Part shown: positions 37,847 through 46,683 of the stretch, piece by piece
Layout of the letters: the number at the start of each line of letters is the position of its first letter
How positions within the stretch are numbered: position 1 is the stretch's first letter
Assembly: GCA_945864585.1 (NCBI GenBank)
Contig: CAMBCF010000026.1
Span: forward strand, 1 to 48,192
Length of the DNA: 48,192 nt
Direction of reading: 5' to 3'
From: Bordetella parapertussis
GTDB taxonomy: Bacteria; Pseudomonadota; Gammaproteobacteria; Burkholderiales; SG8-41
Position numbers and translations under genes: made by a program
Notes under the pieces: model-generated
The model's database searches: none
What the model saw: only the letters and a program-made list of their open reading frames with translations
What the model was told of the DNA's origin: nothing

Positions 37847-39052
37847 ATGACTGATATTACGAGCAAAAAAGTTGTTTTAGGTGTCACAGGCGGGGTTGCA
37901 GCCTACAAGGCCGCCGAGCTCGTGCGCCGCCTGGGCGAGCATGGCATCGACGTGCATGTCGTGATGACGCAGGCCGCTTGCGGCTTCATCACGCCCGCAA
38001 CGATGCAGGCGCTTTCGGGCAATCCGGTCTACACGGATATGTGGGATGCGCGCATCAACAACAGCATGGCGCACATTGAACTATCACGCGACAAAGCGAC
38101 CATCGTCATTGCACCCGCCACCGCTGATTTCATGGCCAAGCTCGCGCAGGGGCACGCGGACGATTTGCTATCGACGCTATGCCTCGCACGCGACTGCGCA
38201 CTGCTGGTGGCGCCCGCGATGAACCGCCAGATGTGGGAGCATCCCGCCACGCGACGCAACGTGGCGCAGCTTGAAAAAGACGGCGTAACAGTGCTCGGCC
38301 CCGCCAGCGGCGACCAGGCGTGCGGCGAAACCGGCGCCGGCCGTATGCTTGAAGCGCAAGAGATCGCCGATGCAGTAGCCGCGTTCCTCGCGCCAAAAAC
38401 GCTTGCGGGCGTGCGCGTGCTGATGACCGCCGGTCCCACCTTCGAACCCATAGACGCGGTGCGCGGCATCACCAATCGCAGTTCCGGCAAAATGGGTTAC
38501 GCCATCGCGCGCGCAGCCATGGGGGCCGGCGCAAAAGTCACCCTGGTTTCGGGGCCGTCCAGCCAGCCCCTGCCCGCAGGCGCATCCGTAACACACGTGC
38601 AAAGCGCGGCGGAAATGTTCGATGCGGTGAAACGCAACGCCAAAGACGCGGATATTTTTATCGGTGTCGCAGCCGTGGCGGACTACCGTGTGGACAAACC
38701 GCGCGAGCACAAGATCAAAAAAACCGACAAGTCGCAGCTCGCGCTGAAACTCGTGCCCAACGCGGACATACTCGGTTGGATCGCGGCGCAACCGAAGCCG
38801 CCCTTCACCGTGGGCTTCGCCGCCGAAAGCCAGAACCTCGAAACCTACGCCGACGAAAAACGCCGCCGCAAAAAAGTGAACCTGATCGTCGCCAATCTCG
38901 CGCAAAGCGCTATCGGCGCTGATGACAACGAGGTGATGCTGCTGGACGACAGCGGCACCCACAAACTGGCGCGCGCGCCTAAGGACGTTGTGGCAAAAGA
39001 AATCGTGGCGCGTATCGCAAACTTGTATAAGGCCGGGAAGAAGCAGCGTTAA
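37847..39052 (+). CDS. coaBC: Bifunctional phosphopantothenoylcysteine decarboxylase/synthetase CoaBC (Dfp)
   Basis: 401 aa, two steps of coenzyme A synthesis. The flavin-dependent decarboxylase CoaC (residues 1-185) shows VLGVTGGVAAYKAAEL, the active-site His region MAHIELSR, and PAMNRQMWEHPATRRN. The CTP-dependent synthetase CoaB (190-401) shows TAGPTFEPIDAVRGITNRSSG and the KIKK-type motif. Complete. An AAAGAG ribosome site is near the ATG. Confidence 0.96.
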   Translation: MTDITSKKVVLGVTGGVAAYKAAELVRRLGEHGIDVHVVMTQAACGFITPATMQALSGNPVYTDMWDARINNSMAHIELSRDKATIVIAPATADFMAKLAQGHADDLLSTLCLARDCALLVAPAMNRQMWEHPATRRNVAQLEKDGVTVLGPASGDQACGETGAGRMLEAQEIADAVAAFLAPKTLAGVRVLMTAGPTFEPIDAVRGITNRSSGKMGYAIARAAMGAGAKVTLVSGPSSQPLPAGASVTHVQSAAEMFDAVKRNAKDADIFIGVAAVADYRVDKPREHKIKKTDKSQLALKLVPNADILGWIAAQPKPPFTVGFAAESQNLETYADEKRRRKKVNLIVANLAQSAIGADDNEVMLLDDSGTHKLARAPKDVVAKEIVARIANLYKAGKKQR

Positions 39053-39126
39053 TCCGAAATTTCCAGCTACAGGTGTACTGCGAATCGTGAAACTACATCA
39101 AGTTTGCGCCTAACCCAAATATTGCC

Positions 39127-39306
39127 TCACGATGTAATCCGCTCCTGTAGTGCCTCCTGCGCCAGCGTATTGATGCTCTTGCCCTGCGCTTGCGCGGCAA
39201 TGGCTAGCTTTTCGTGCAACTCCGGTAAAATACGCAGGTTGAATTTGCCGGAGTAGTTACGCCGTGGTTCTATGCCTTTCTCCTTGCAGACCTCAAGGAA
39301 AACCTG
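39127..39306 (-). pseudogene. Remnant of a HicB-family antitoxin gene
   Basis: An open stretch without a usable start encodes [20 protein letters not shown] and then NLRILPELHEKLAIAAQ, AQGKSINTLAQEAL. This is the C-terminal half of HicB-type antitoxins (the ribbon-helix-helix region). A stop codon at 39307-39309 lies just upstream in frame, and the N-terminal half is absent because the dut start lies there. No HicA toxin gene is visible. The dut ribosome-binding region is within the remnant. Confidence 0.78.
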
Positions 39307-39313
39307 TCATCCC

Positions 39314-39763
39314 ATGAAAAAAATCGATGTAAAAATCCTCGACCCGCGCCTGCGCGATCAGTTGCCGCAATACGCCACACCCGGCTCCGCCGGTCTCGAC
39401 CTGCGCGCCTGCGTAGCCACACCGCTGACGCTGAATCCCGGACAATGCGAGCTGATTCCTGCAGGTATCGCCATACACATCGCTGATCCGGGCTACGCCG
39501 CAGTAATCCTGCCGCGCTCCGGCCTCGGTCACAAACACGGCATCGTGCTCGGCAATCTGGTGGGCCTGATCGATTCCGATTATCAGGGGCAGTTGTTTGT
39601 CTCTACCTGGAATCGCGGCAACGCGCCGTTTGTCATTCATCCGCTGGAGCGGCTGGCGCAACTGGTGGTGATACCGGTGATGCAGGTTGAATTCAACGTG
39701 GTCGACGAATTCGGCACCTCGGATCGCGGCGCGGGCGGGTTTGGCAGTACGGGGAAAGCCTAA
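39314..39763 (+). CDS. dut: Deoxyuridine 5'-triphosphate nucleotidohydrolase
   Basis: 149 aa trimeric dUTPase; converts dUTP to dUMP and keeps uracil out of DNA. The ATG at 39314 gives the usual [13 protein letters not shown]. All five motifs are seen: [37 protein letters not shown] and [10 protein letters not shown]. It overlaps the convergent phosphatase-kinase gene by 3 bases at the stops. Confidence 0.97.
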   Translation: MKKIDVKILDPRLRDQLPQYATPGSAGLDLRACVATPLTLNPGQCELIPAGIAIHIADPGYAAVILPRSGLGHKHGIVLGNLVGLIDSDYQGQLFVSTWNRGNAPFVIHPLERLAQLVVIPVMQVEFNVVDEFGTSDRGAGGFGSTGKA

Positions 39764-41448
39764 CGCACCAGCAGGATGTAAATCAGCAGCAGGTTGATGA
39801 CGACGGAAATCAGCGCGATCGCCTGCCACAGCGCCGCCGGGCGCTGCGCGAGCGGCATGCGCGGCGGCGCGGATACGGGTTGTGTTTCACCACGTTCCAG
39901 TGCAAGCAACATTTCTTCCGCCGTCTCGAAGCGTTGCTTCTGATCGCGCGCCACCGCGCGCAGCAACACATTTTCCAGCCACTGCGGAATATCGGGCCGG
40001 TAGCGCGTGGGCGGCGTGGGGTCGGCGAAACGCGGATGCTGAAACGGCTCGATTTCGCCGTACGGATATTTGCGCGTGAGCAGATGGTACAAACTCACGC
40101 CTGCCGCGTAAATATCACTTTGTGCGGTGGCCTTTGCATTTTCAAACAGCTCCGGCGCCATATAGCTGGGCGTGCCGGGATTGCCCTGCAATTCGGGGTA
40201 GGGCACGCCCGCAGCCAGCGCCACACCCATGTCGAGCACACGCAGTTCATCACTGTCGTCGCACAACAGATTGGCGGGCTTGATGTCGCGATGAATGATC
40301 GACAAGCGATGCAGCGCGCCCAGCGCTCGCAAAATCTGCGCACCGATACGCGCCACATCCGCCGCGGCAAAATGCTTGCCGCTATCGAGATGTTGCTGCA
40401 GTGTGGCGCCGCTGTGGAACGTCATCACGTAATACAGATGGTGGCGCGCTGACGTTGCAATCGGCACCACCTGCGGAAAATGCCGCGACACCAGCCGCTT
40501 GGCGAGCCATTCCTCGCCGAGCAGGCCTTCGCAACTCGGGCGGTCATAGGCAAACGCGGTTTGCAGCGTTTTCAGCGCGCATACCTGCCCTGAGGCGGAA
40601 CGCACTTTGTAGAGCAAGGTCGCGCGCGACTCATGAATCAGGCTCAACACCTCGAAGCCATCGATCACGCCACCGGGTTTCAGGCGCGGCGGCACCGGCA
40701 GGCGCACATACGCGCTCAACATATCGCGCCAGCCCTCTGCCGCCACCGCGTCGATGCGCGCCACCAATGCGGTTGCGTTGTCGGCGCTGCCCGCTTCCAG
40801 TGCGCTATCGACCACGGCATCAGCCGCGCGCTGCGGGTCTTCGTGCAACAGCATCAATTCGTGGATGCGCTTGTTACCCAGCGCTTCCCACACGCCGTCT
40901 GTGCAAATGAGAAAGCGATCTTTAGCCAGCAGATCGCCATCGGCGTAATCGACCATCAAATGCTGATCGAGGCCCACCGCGCGCTTTAACACGTGGCGCA
41001 TATCGGGGCGATCCCACACATGATCCTGCGTGAGCAGCGTCATTTCGTGGTTGCGCAAGCGATAAATGCGCGTGTCACCCACATGCCCAATGGTGTAACG
41101 ATTGCCGCGCAACACCAGCAGACTCAAGGTGGTCGCCATGCCGGCGCGGTTTTTGTCCACCGCACCCTGCCCCATCATCCAGCGGTTGATGGCTGATAAC
41201 ACGCGATCCACCGCCTGCGGCACTTCCCAGGTTTCGGGCGTGGCGTAGTAATCCGCGAGCAGGCCACGCACCGTGTACTCGGCAGCTTCACGTCCCGCGC
41301 CTTCGCCGGAGACGCCATCGGCCACCGCCAGCAGCGCGCCGCGCGCGGCGAGCTCGTCCGCGCCGGGTGTGACCAGACCGCAAAAATCTTCGTTGCGCTC
41401 GCGCTTGCCGGTGCGGGTGGCGTGGCCTACGGCGAATTCGAGGGGCAT
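39760..41448 (-). CDS. Bifunctional PP2C-type phosphatase / Ser-Thr protein kinase
   Basis: 562 aa from the ATG at 41448. The N-terminal PP2C domain (about residues 1-240) has intact metal ligands: [35 protein letters not shown] and GSADNATAL. The kinase domain (about 265-520) has the ATP Lys in CALKTL, catalytic loop [13 protein letters not shown] instead of DFG, and the APE motif, but no clear Gly-rich loop. One transmembrane helix ends the protein ([15 protein letters not shown]), so both domains face the cytoplasm. Such fusions occur in bacterial nitrate assimilation clusters; here it is downstream of narK. The substrate is unknown. Confidence 0.9.
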   Translation of the reverse strand: MPLEFAVGHATRTGKRERNEDFCGLVTPGADELAARGALLAVADGVSGEGAGREAAEYTVRGLLADYYATPETWEVPQAVDRVLSAINRWMMGQGAVDKNRAGMATTLSLLVLRGNRYTIGHVGDTRIYRLRNHEMTLLTQDHVWDRPDMRHVLKRAVGLDQHLMVDYADGDLLAKDRFLICTDGVWEALGNKRIHELMLLHEDPQRAADAVVDSALEAGSADNATALVARIDAVAAEGWRDMLSAYVRLPVPPRLKPGGVIDGFEVLSLIHESRATLLYKVRSASGQVCALKTLQTAFAYDRPSCEGLLGEEWLAKRLVSRHFPQVVPIATSARHHLYYVMTFHSGATLQQHLDSGKHFAAADVARIGAQILRALGALHRLSIIHRDIKPANLLCDDSDELRVLDMGVALAAGVPYPELQGNPGTPSYMAPELFENAKATAQSDIYAAGVSLYHLLTRKYPYGEIEPFQHPRFADPTPPTRYRPDIPQWLENVLLRAVARDQKQRFETAEEMLLALERGETQPVSAPPRMPLAQRPAALWQAIALISVVINLLLIYILLVR

Positions 41449-41459
41449 GGTTGTATGGC

Positions 41460-41575
41460 GTGAGGCGTGAAGCGTGAGGGGTGGTGGCGTTAGGTGATGA
41501 TGCGCTCGTGCGTCAAGTAAGCGCAATAAGGCCGGATGACCGCCGACGCCTCACCCCTCACCCCTTACGCCTCAC
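41460..41575. repeat. Heptamer inverted-repeat array (copy 3)
   Basis: Left arm GTGAGGC, GTGAAGC, GTGAGGG (41460-41480, then a degenerate GTGGTGG); right arm GCCTCAC, CCCTCAC, CCCTTAC, GCCTCAC (41548-41575). About 60 bases of unique sequence lie between. It fills the gap between the narK stop and the phosphatase-kinase start (11 bases away). Confidence 0.82.
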
Positions 41576-41579
41576 GAAT

Positions 41580-42791
41580 TCAAACCTTCGCCGCCGTCAA
41601 ATGCGCCGCGCCCCAGGTCGTGCGCCAGCGGTTTTTCACCGCGGTCAATCCGCTCAGTGCAACTATTGCCAGCCCCGCAAATATCAACAGTCCGGTCTGA
41701 TAGCTGCCGGACAATTGCTTGGAATAACCCAGCGACGAGGCCAGATAAAACCCGCCGATGCCCCCCGCCATGCCCACCAGCCCGGTCATCACGCCGATCT
41801 CCTTGCGAAAGCGCTGCGGCACCAGTTGAAACACCGCGCCGTTACCCATACCCAGCGCGAGCATGGCGCACACGAACAATACCAGCGCCATCCATGCCTC
41901 GCGCATGCCGAAACTTACCAGCGCGAGAAACCCCGCCGCCAGCACATACATCAGCGACAGTGATTTGATGCCGCCGATGCGATCCGCCACCATGCCACCC
42001 ACTGGACGCACCAGCGAACCCGCGAACACGCAGGCCGCCGTGAGATAACCGGCAACCACCGGCGACAACCCATACTGGTCATTAAAATATATTGTCAACG
42101 ACGATGCCAGCCCGACGAATCCGCCAAAGGTCACGCTGTAGAAAAACATGAACCACCACGCGTCTTTGTCGCGCAGCACTTTCAGGTACTCGGTGAGCGG
42201 CTTGGCGGGCGGGCATTCGGGGCTGTCCTTGGCGAGCCACATATAAATCACCAGCACCACCATCAGCGGAATCGCCGCGAGGCCGAACACATTGCCCCAA
42301 CCATAAGCGACCGCAAGACCCGGCGCCAGCAGCGCCGCGAACACGGTACCCGAATTACCTGCTCCCGCAATGCCCAGCGCCGTACCTTGATGCTCGGGCG
42401 GATACCAGCGCGAGGCGAGCGGCAGGGCCACTGCAAACGAAGCCCCCGCCATACCCAGCGCCAGCCCCAGCACCAGCACCTGCGTGTAGCTGTGGATGCC
42501 AAAATACCATGCCAGCAGCAACGCCACGATCACGATCACCTGACCAATCAGTCCGGTCATTTTTGGTTTCAAATGATCCGCCAGGATGCCCATCACCAGA
42601 CGCAGCAACGCGCCCGCGAGCACCGGTGTGGCCACCATCAGACCTTTCTGCGCAGCGGTCAGATTCAGGTCTTGCGCGATCTGCACCGCCAGCGGCCCCA
42701 GCAGCACCCACACCATGAAGCTCAGATCAAATTACAAAAACGCCGCGAACAGCGTAGGCGTGTGGCCGGCTTTCAGGAACGATGCTTTCAT
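41580..42791 (-). pseudogene. narK: Nitrate/nitrite MFS transporter (NarK/NasA type), stop at codon 20
   Basis: Major-facilitator nitrate transporter with 12 predicted helices. Read from the ATG at 42791 the protein starts MKASFLKAGHTPTLFAAFL, then TAA (42734-42732), then FDLSFMVWVLLGPLAV. The stop replaces a codon that is usually Tyr in this family, so one base change suffices. The rest is uninterrupted and carries nitrate-transporter motifs (GAGNSGTVFAALLAPG, GNGAVFQLVPQRFRKE, Arg in GALLRLVMG). Restart at Met26 (42716) would remove half of the first helix. A base-calling error is the alternative explanation. It follows nirD by 36 bases. Confidence 0.85.
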
Positions 42792-42827
42792 TTCATTCTC
42801 GAATACAATGTAGTAATTGTTTTTTCA

Positions 42828-43190
42828 CTAAATATTAATATTCACCAACACCGTGTCGCCATCAACGCTCGCAGGAAACACAGCAACGCGCACATCTGCA
42901 TCTTCGAGACACTGACCGCTGACAAGATTGAAGTGTTGCTTGTACACGGGTGAAGCGACCACCAGCTCGCCCTTCAAATCACCGACAATGCCGCGCGACA
43001 GCACGTTCGCGCGCGAGAACGGGTCGCGATTGTCGATGGCGTAAACGCTATCGCCGCCATCACCCGTCAGGCGGAACACCGCAACCTGGCGCCCGCCCAC
43101 CAGCGCGCACACGCCGGTGTCGGGTACGATGTCGCTGAGTTTGCACACCGCGACCCACTCGCTAATTGCAATGTTCGGACGCGCACTCAT
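42828..43190 (-). CDS. nirD: Nitrite reductase (NADH) small subunit NirD
   Basis: 120 aa, Rieske-like fold partner of NirB in the cytosolic reduction of nitrite to ammonia. It shows VCALVGGRQVAVFRL, YAIDNRDPFSRANVLSRGIV and SPVYKQHFNLVSGQCLED. Like other NirD proteins it lacks the Cys/His ligands of a true Rieske cluster. Its start overlaps the end of nirB by 4 bases. Confidence 0.94.
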   Translation of the reverse strand: MSARPNIAISEWVAVCKLSDIVPDTGVCALVGGRQVAVFRLTGDGGDSVYAIDNRDPFSRANVLSRGIVGDLKGELVVASPVYKQHFNLVSGQCLEDADVRVAVFPASVDGDTVLVNINI

Positions 43191-45745
43191 ACCACGGCCT
43201 CCGCCTCGCGTTGATCCCGTTCCTCCGCGCGCGCCGGCCGTATCTGCCCGCGTTCGGCGACGAACACCACGTTGCTGTCCGGCTGGTCGCTATTGACGAA
43301 GTGGTGGAAGCGTTTGAGCGTCTGCGGATCGTTGATCGCCTTCTTCCATTCGCACTCGTAGGTATCGACAAACTGTTGCATGTCGGCTTCGAGTTCAGCG
43401 CCGAGGCCCAGCGAATCCTCGCACACCACCTTGCGCACATAATCGATGCCGCCCTCGAGGTTGTCGAGCCAGGTCGCGGTGCGTTGCAGCCGGTCGCCGG
43501 TGCGGATGTAGAACATCAAAAAGCGGTCGATGTATTTGATGAGGGTGGCATCGTCGATGTCTTTCACCAGCAAATCGGCGTGGCGCGGCTTGATACCGCC
43601 GTTACCGCACACGTAGAGGTTCCAGCCCTTTTCGGTGGCGATGATGCCGACGTCCTTGCCCTGCGCTTCCGCGCATTCGCGGGTGCAGCCCGACACCGCC
43701 ATCTTCAGCTTGTGCGGCGAACGCAGCCCGCGGTAGCGGTTCTCGATGTTGATCGCCATCGACACCGAGTCCTGCACGCCGTAACGGCACCAGGTACTGC
43801 CCACGCAGGACTTCACCGTGCGCAGCGCCTTGCCATAGGCGTGACCGGATTCGAAGCCCGCGTCCACCAGCTCCCGCCAAATCACTGGCAGTTGCTCCAC
43901 GCGCGCGCCGAACAGATCGATGCGCTGGGCGCCGGTAATCTTGGTGTAAAGGCCGAATTTTTTCGCCACCGCGCCCAGCACAATCAGCTTGTCTGGGCTA
44001 ATCTCGCCGCCCGGCACGCGCGGCACGATGGAATAGGTGCCGTCCTTCTGCAGATTGGCGAGGTAGTGATCATTGGTGTCCTGCAACGGCGCATGTTTGG
44101 GCTTCAGGATATATTCGTTCCAGCACGCGGCCAGTATCGATGCAACCGCCGGCTTGCAGATATCGCAGCCGCGCCCCTGGCCGTGCTTGGATATGATCTG
44201 GTCGAAGGTTTTCAGGCCGCCGACGCGTGTGAGATGAAACAACTTCTGGCGTGTATACAGGAAGTGCTCGCACAAATAGTTTTTAACATCCACGCCCTGC
44301 TTCTTGAGTTCGCTGTCGAGGATTTGCTTCACCAGCGGCCCGCAGCCGCCGCAACTGGTGGCCGCTTTGGTGTTCTTCTTCAACGCGCCAAGGCTGGTCG
44401 CCCCCGCAGCGACGGCACAGCACAGCGCGCCCTTAGACACACTGTTGCAGGAACAAATCAAAGCCGAGTCCGGCAGTGCAGCTACACCCATGCCTTTACT
44501 CGCACCGCCTTCGCGCGCGGGCAGAATGAGGTCTTCGGGATGCTCAGGCAAGGCAATCGCGTTCAACGTCAATTGCAGCAGGCTGCCGTAGTCGTCGGCC
44601 TCGCCCACCAGCACCGCGCCCAGCAAACGCTTGCGGTCACCCGACACCACCAGCTTCTTGTAAATGCCCGAAGCCTCGTCGGTGTACACATAGTTCAACG
44701 CATCCGGCGCAACACCATGCGCATCGCCGATGGATGCCACATCCACCCCCAGCAGCTTTAACTTGGTGCTCATGTCGGCGCCGGGAAAGCGTGCATCCTT
44801 CTCACCGGTGAGATGGCGCGCCGTGACTTCCGCCATCTGATAGCCGGGCGCGACCAGGCCATACAGGCGCCCGCTCCACAGCGCGCACTCGCCCAGCGCA
44901 TAGATGTCTGCGTCGTTGGTCTGGCAATGGTCGTTGACCGCGATGCCGCCGCGCTCGCCGATGGTAAGCCCGGCCGCTTTCGCAAGCTGATCACGCGGGC
45001 GGATACCGGCGGAGAACACGATGAGGTCGGTTTCCAGCGCGCTGCCGTCGGCGAACAGCAATTTGTGCCGGCATTCATCGCCCTTGACGATTTCTTTCGT
45101 TTGCTTGGAGGTATGCACCGCAACACCCAGCGCTTCGATCTTGTGGCGCAGCAGCCTTCCACCCGAATCGTCGAGCTGCACCGCCATCAGCCGCGAGGCG
45201 AACTCCACCACATGCGTTTTGAGGCCCAGATCGTGCAGCGCCTTGGCGGCTTCCAGTCCGAGCAGACCGCCGCCGATCACCGTGCCGACTTTAGCCGTAG
45301 CGGCAGCGATGCGTATCGCTTCCAGATCCTCGATTGCGCGGTAGACAAAGCAATCCTGCCATTCGGTGCCGGCGACTTTCGGCACGAAGGGGTAGGAGCC
45401 GGTGGCCAGCACCAGCTTGTCGTAGGGCAACTCGTGACCGCGTGCCGAGCGCACCACTTTGCGCGTGCGGTCGATGGCGACCGCCTTGTCGCCGAGCCGC
45501 AGCGCGATACCGTGCTGCTCGAAAAATCCCTCAGGCACCAGGTTCAGATCGGCGGCGGATTTCCCGGAAAAAAAACTGGTCAGTTGCACGCGGTCGTAAG
45601 CCGGGCGCTGCTCCGCGCAAAACACGGTCACCTCAGCCCGGCGGCCTTCGCCTTCCAGGCGGCTCACCAATTGCTCCAGGAAGCGCTGGCCGATCATGCC
45701 GTTGCCGATGACGACGATTTTTTCGGTTTTCATGGCGGGGCTCAT
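43187..45745 (-). CDS. nirB: Nitrite reductase (NADH) large subunit NirB
   Basis: 852 aa. The FAD/NAD(P)-binding module (about residues 5-300) starts IVVIGNGMIGQRFLEQL. A BFD-type [2Fe-2S] domain follows (about 425-480: CSCNSVSKGALC, then CGGC). The C-terminal sulfite/nitrite reductase part holds the [4Fe-4S]-siroheme ligands, CVGSTWC and SGCTRECAE. It uses NADH to reduce nitrite by six electrons to ammonia. A GAGGTG ribosome site supports the ATG at 45745; Met5 is an alternative. It has its own sigma-54 promoter. Confidence 0.96.
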   Translation of the reverse strand: MSPAMKTEKIVVIGNGMIGQRFLEQLVSRLEGEGRRAEVTVFCAEQRPAYDRVQLTSFFSGKSAADLNLVPEGFFEQHGIALRLGDKAVAIDRTRKVVRSARGHELPYDKLVLATGSYPFVPKVAGTEWQDCFVYRAIEDLEAIRIAAATAKVGTVIGGGLLGLEAAKALHDLGLKTHVVEFASRLMAVQLDDSGGRLLRHKIEALGVAVHTSKQTKEIVKGDECRHKLLFADGSALETDLIVFSAGIRPRDQLAKAAGLTIGERGGIAVNDHCQTNDADIYALGECALWSGRLYGLVAPGYQMAEVTARHLTGEKDARFPGADMSTKLKLLGVDVASIGDAHGVAPDALNYVYTDEASGIYKKLVVSGDRKRLLGAVLVGEADDYGSLLQLTLNAIALPEHPEDLILPAREGGASKGMGVAALPDSALICSCNSVSKGALCCAVAAGATSLGALKKNTKAATSCGGCGPLVKQILDSELKKQGVDVKNYLCEHFLYTRQKLFHLTRVGGLKTFDQIISKHGQGRGCDICKPAVASILAACWNEYILKPKHAPLQDTNDHYLANLQKDGTYSIVPRVPGGEISPDKLIVLGAVAKKFGLYTKITGAQRIDLFGARVEQLPVIWRELVDAGFESGHAYGKALRTVKSCVGSTWCRYGVQDSVSMAINIENRYRGLRSPHKLKMAVSGCTRECAEAQGKDVGIIATEKGWNLYVCGNGGIKPRHADLLVKDIDDATLIKYIDRFLMFYIRTGDRLQRTATWLDNLEGGIDYVRKVVCEDSLGLGAELEADMQQFVDTYECEWKKAINDPQTLKRFHHFVNSDQPDSNVVFVAERGQIRPARAEERDQREAEAVV

Positions 45746-45857
45746 GCGGCACCTCGCGCGGCTGTTCCAGCGCTGCTGTTACCATCACCAAAAAAGCGTA
45801 ACCTGTTCATTTTATTGACCTTTTATAATCCATGCACAAGCGTCTGTAATAGCTATA

Positions 45858-45872
45858 GCAATTACGGTGCCA
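45858..45872 (-). promoter_or_regulatory. Sigma-54 promoter of nirB
   Basis: Minus strand TGGCACCGTAATTGC, followed by T: a near-perfect match to TGGCACG-N4-TTGCW with GG and GC separated by exactly 10 bases. The predicted start is near 45846, giving a leader of about 100 nt. Confidence 0.85.
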
Positions 45873-45926
45873 GTATCCACAAACAGGAGCTACGCCCTAG
45901 AGAGCACTGGAAATGGGTTGTTGCGG

Positions 45927-45943
45927 CGCACCATAGGGGTGCA
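45927..45943 (-). promoter_or_regulatory. NtrC-type activator site upstream of nirB
   Basis: Minus strand TGCACC-N5-GGTGCG matches 11 of 12 defined positions of the NtrC consensus TGCACC-N5-GGTGCA. Its centre is about 89 bases upstream of the predicted nirB start, suitable for an enhancer site. Confidence 0.75.
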
Positions 45944-46053
45944 ATACGGCAGCGTTGCGCACTGCAAATGCGCGGCATGGCGCAGTTTTTCGGCACGCGC
46001 CGGTTTGGCGAAAATCAGCGCACTTTTATGATGAAGCGCTCGTGCGCGCTCAT

Positions 46054-46656
46054 TCAAGCCGCAGCCTTGAACTGCTTCTGATAGAGAAACTCCAGCACGC
46101 GCGCGCGCAAGTGGATGTAGCGCGCGTTGGCGGCGAGCGCAAGGCGCTCGCGCGGCCGCGGCAGGCCCACGTCCAGCACTTCGCCGATGATCGGCGCCGC
46201 CATGTCAGACAGAAACTTGAATCGTCCGACGATGAAGCCGAGCGGTATGCCCACCAGCGCCGCGAGGCCAAAACCGATGCCGACGCGTTTTAACGACGAC
46301 AGCACATTCCAGCCTATGCCCTGATCGTTAGGGCCTTTCTGATAAAACGGATCGGAAAAAATGTTGACGGCCGCGGCCCACACCGCCGCGGGACCGGGGA
46401 TGCTCCCGCTCATTTTGGCGACAGCCGCCCAGATCAACGCAAAAAGCACCAGGCCGAGCAAGTAGGCAACAACCTCGCGTATCCACTCGGGCGCCTGCAG
46501 GCGGCGTTGGCGGGCAGCCGGGGCGGCAGCGGGACGGATCGCGGCTCGCGCCGCGCTCTCGGTGAGTGCCGGCGCGGCCGGGGGTGACACACCACCGACC
46601 AGCGGCGCAGGGGTTGCCGCCAGCACAACTCTCGTTACGATCGCAAGCGAACTCAT
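46054..46656 (-). pseudogene. nrtB: Truncated nitrate ABC permease NrtB fused to an NrtD-like tail
   Basis: The 200-aa frame begins with an Ala/Pro-rich stretch and then NrtB sequence: IPGPAAVWAAAVNIFSDPF, GIGWNVLSSLKRVGIGFGLA and IPLGFIVGRFKFLSDMAAPI (to about residue 157). The next 40 residues are not permease. They read EVLDVGLPRPRERLALAAN, then RYIHLRARVLEFLYQKQ, which resembles the C-terminal end of the ATPase NrtD/NrtC. The junction is near 46180-46188. The second half of the permease, including the EAA loop, and most of the ATPase are missing, so the frame is best read as the product of a deletion of roughly 1.1-1.2 kb. The remaining protein cannot form a working channel. Confidence 0.82.
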
Positions 46657-46683
46657 GAGGTGATCTCCGTTGTAATTCTGAAA

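Larger units (their letters stand above)
45746..46053. other. Non-coding gap between the nrtB remnant and nirB
   Basis: The gap of 308 bases holds the sigma-54 promoter (45858-45872) and the NtrC-type site (45927-45943) of nirB. I found no gene or recognisable nrtD remnant in it beyond the end of the fused frame. Confidence 0.6.

Noticed and set aside
42716-42791. Genuine shorter NarK starting at Met26
   Set aside because: Upstream codons in the same frame encode the conserved first half of helix 1, so the stop codon is better read as a mutation or an error.
46054-46656. Intact short ABC permease
   Set aside because: The EAA loop and the last membrane helices are missing and the last 40 residues resemble an ATPase tail.
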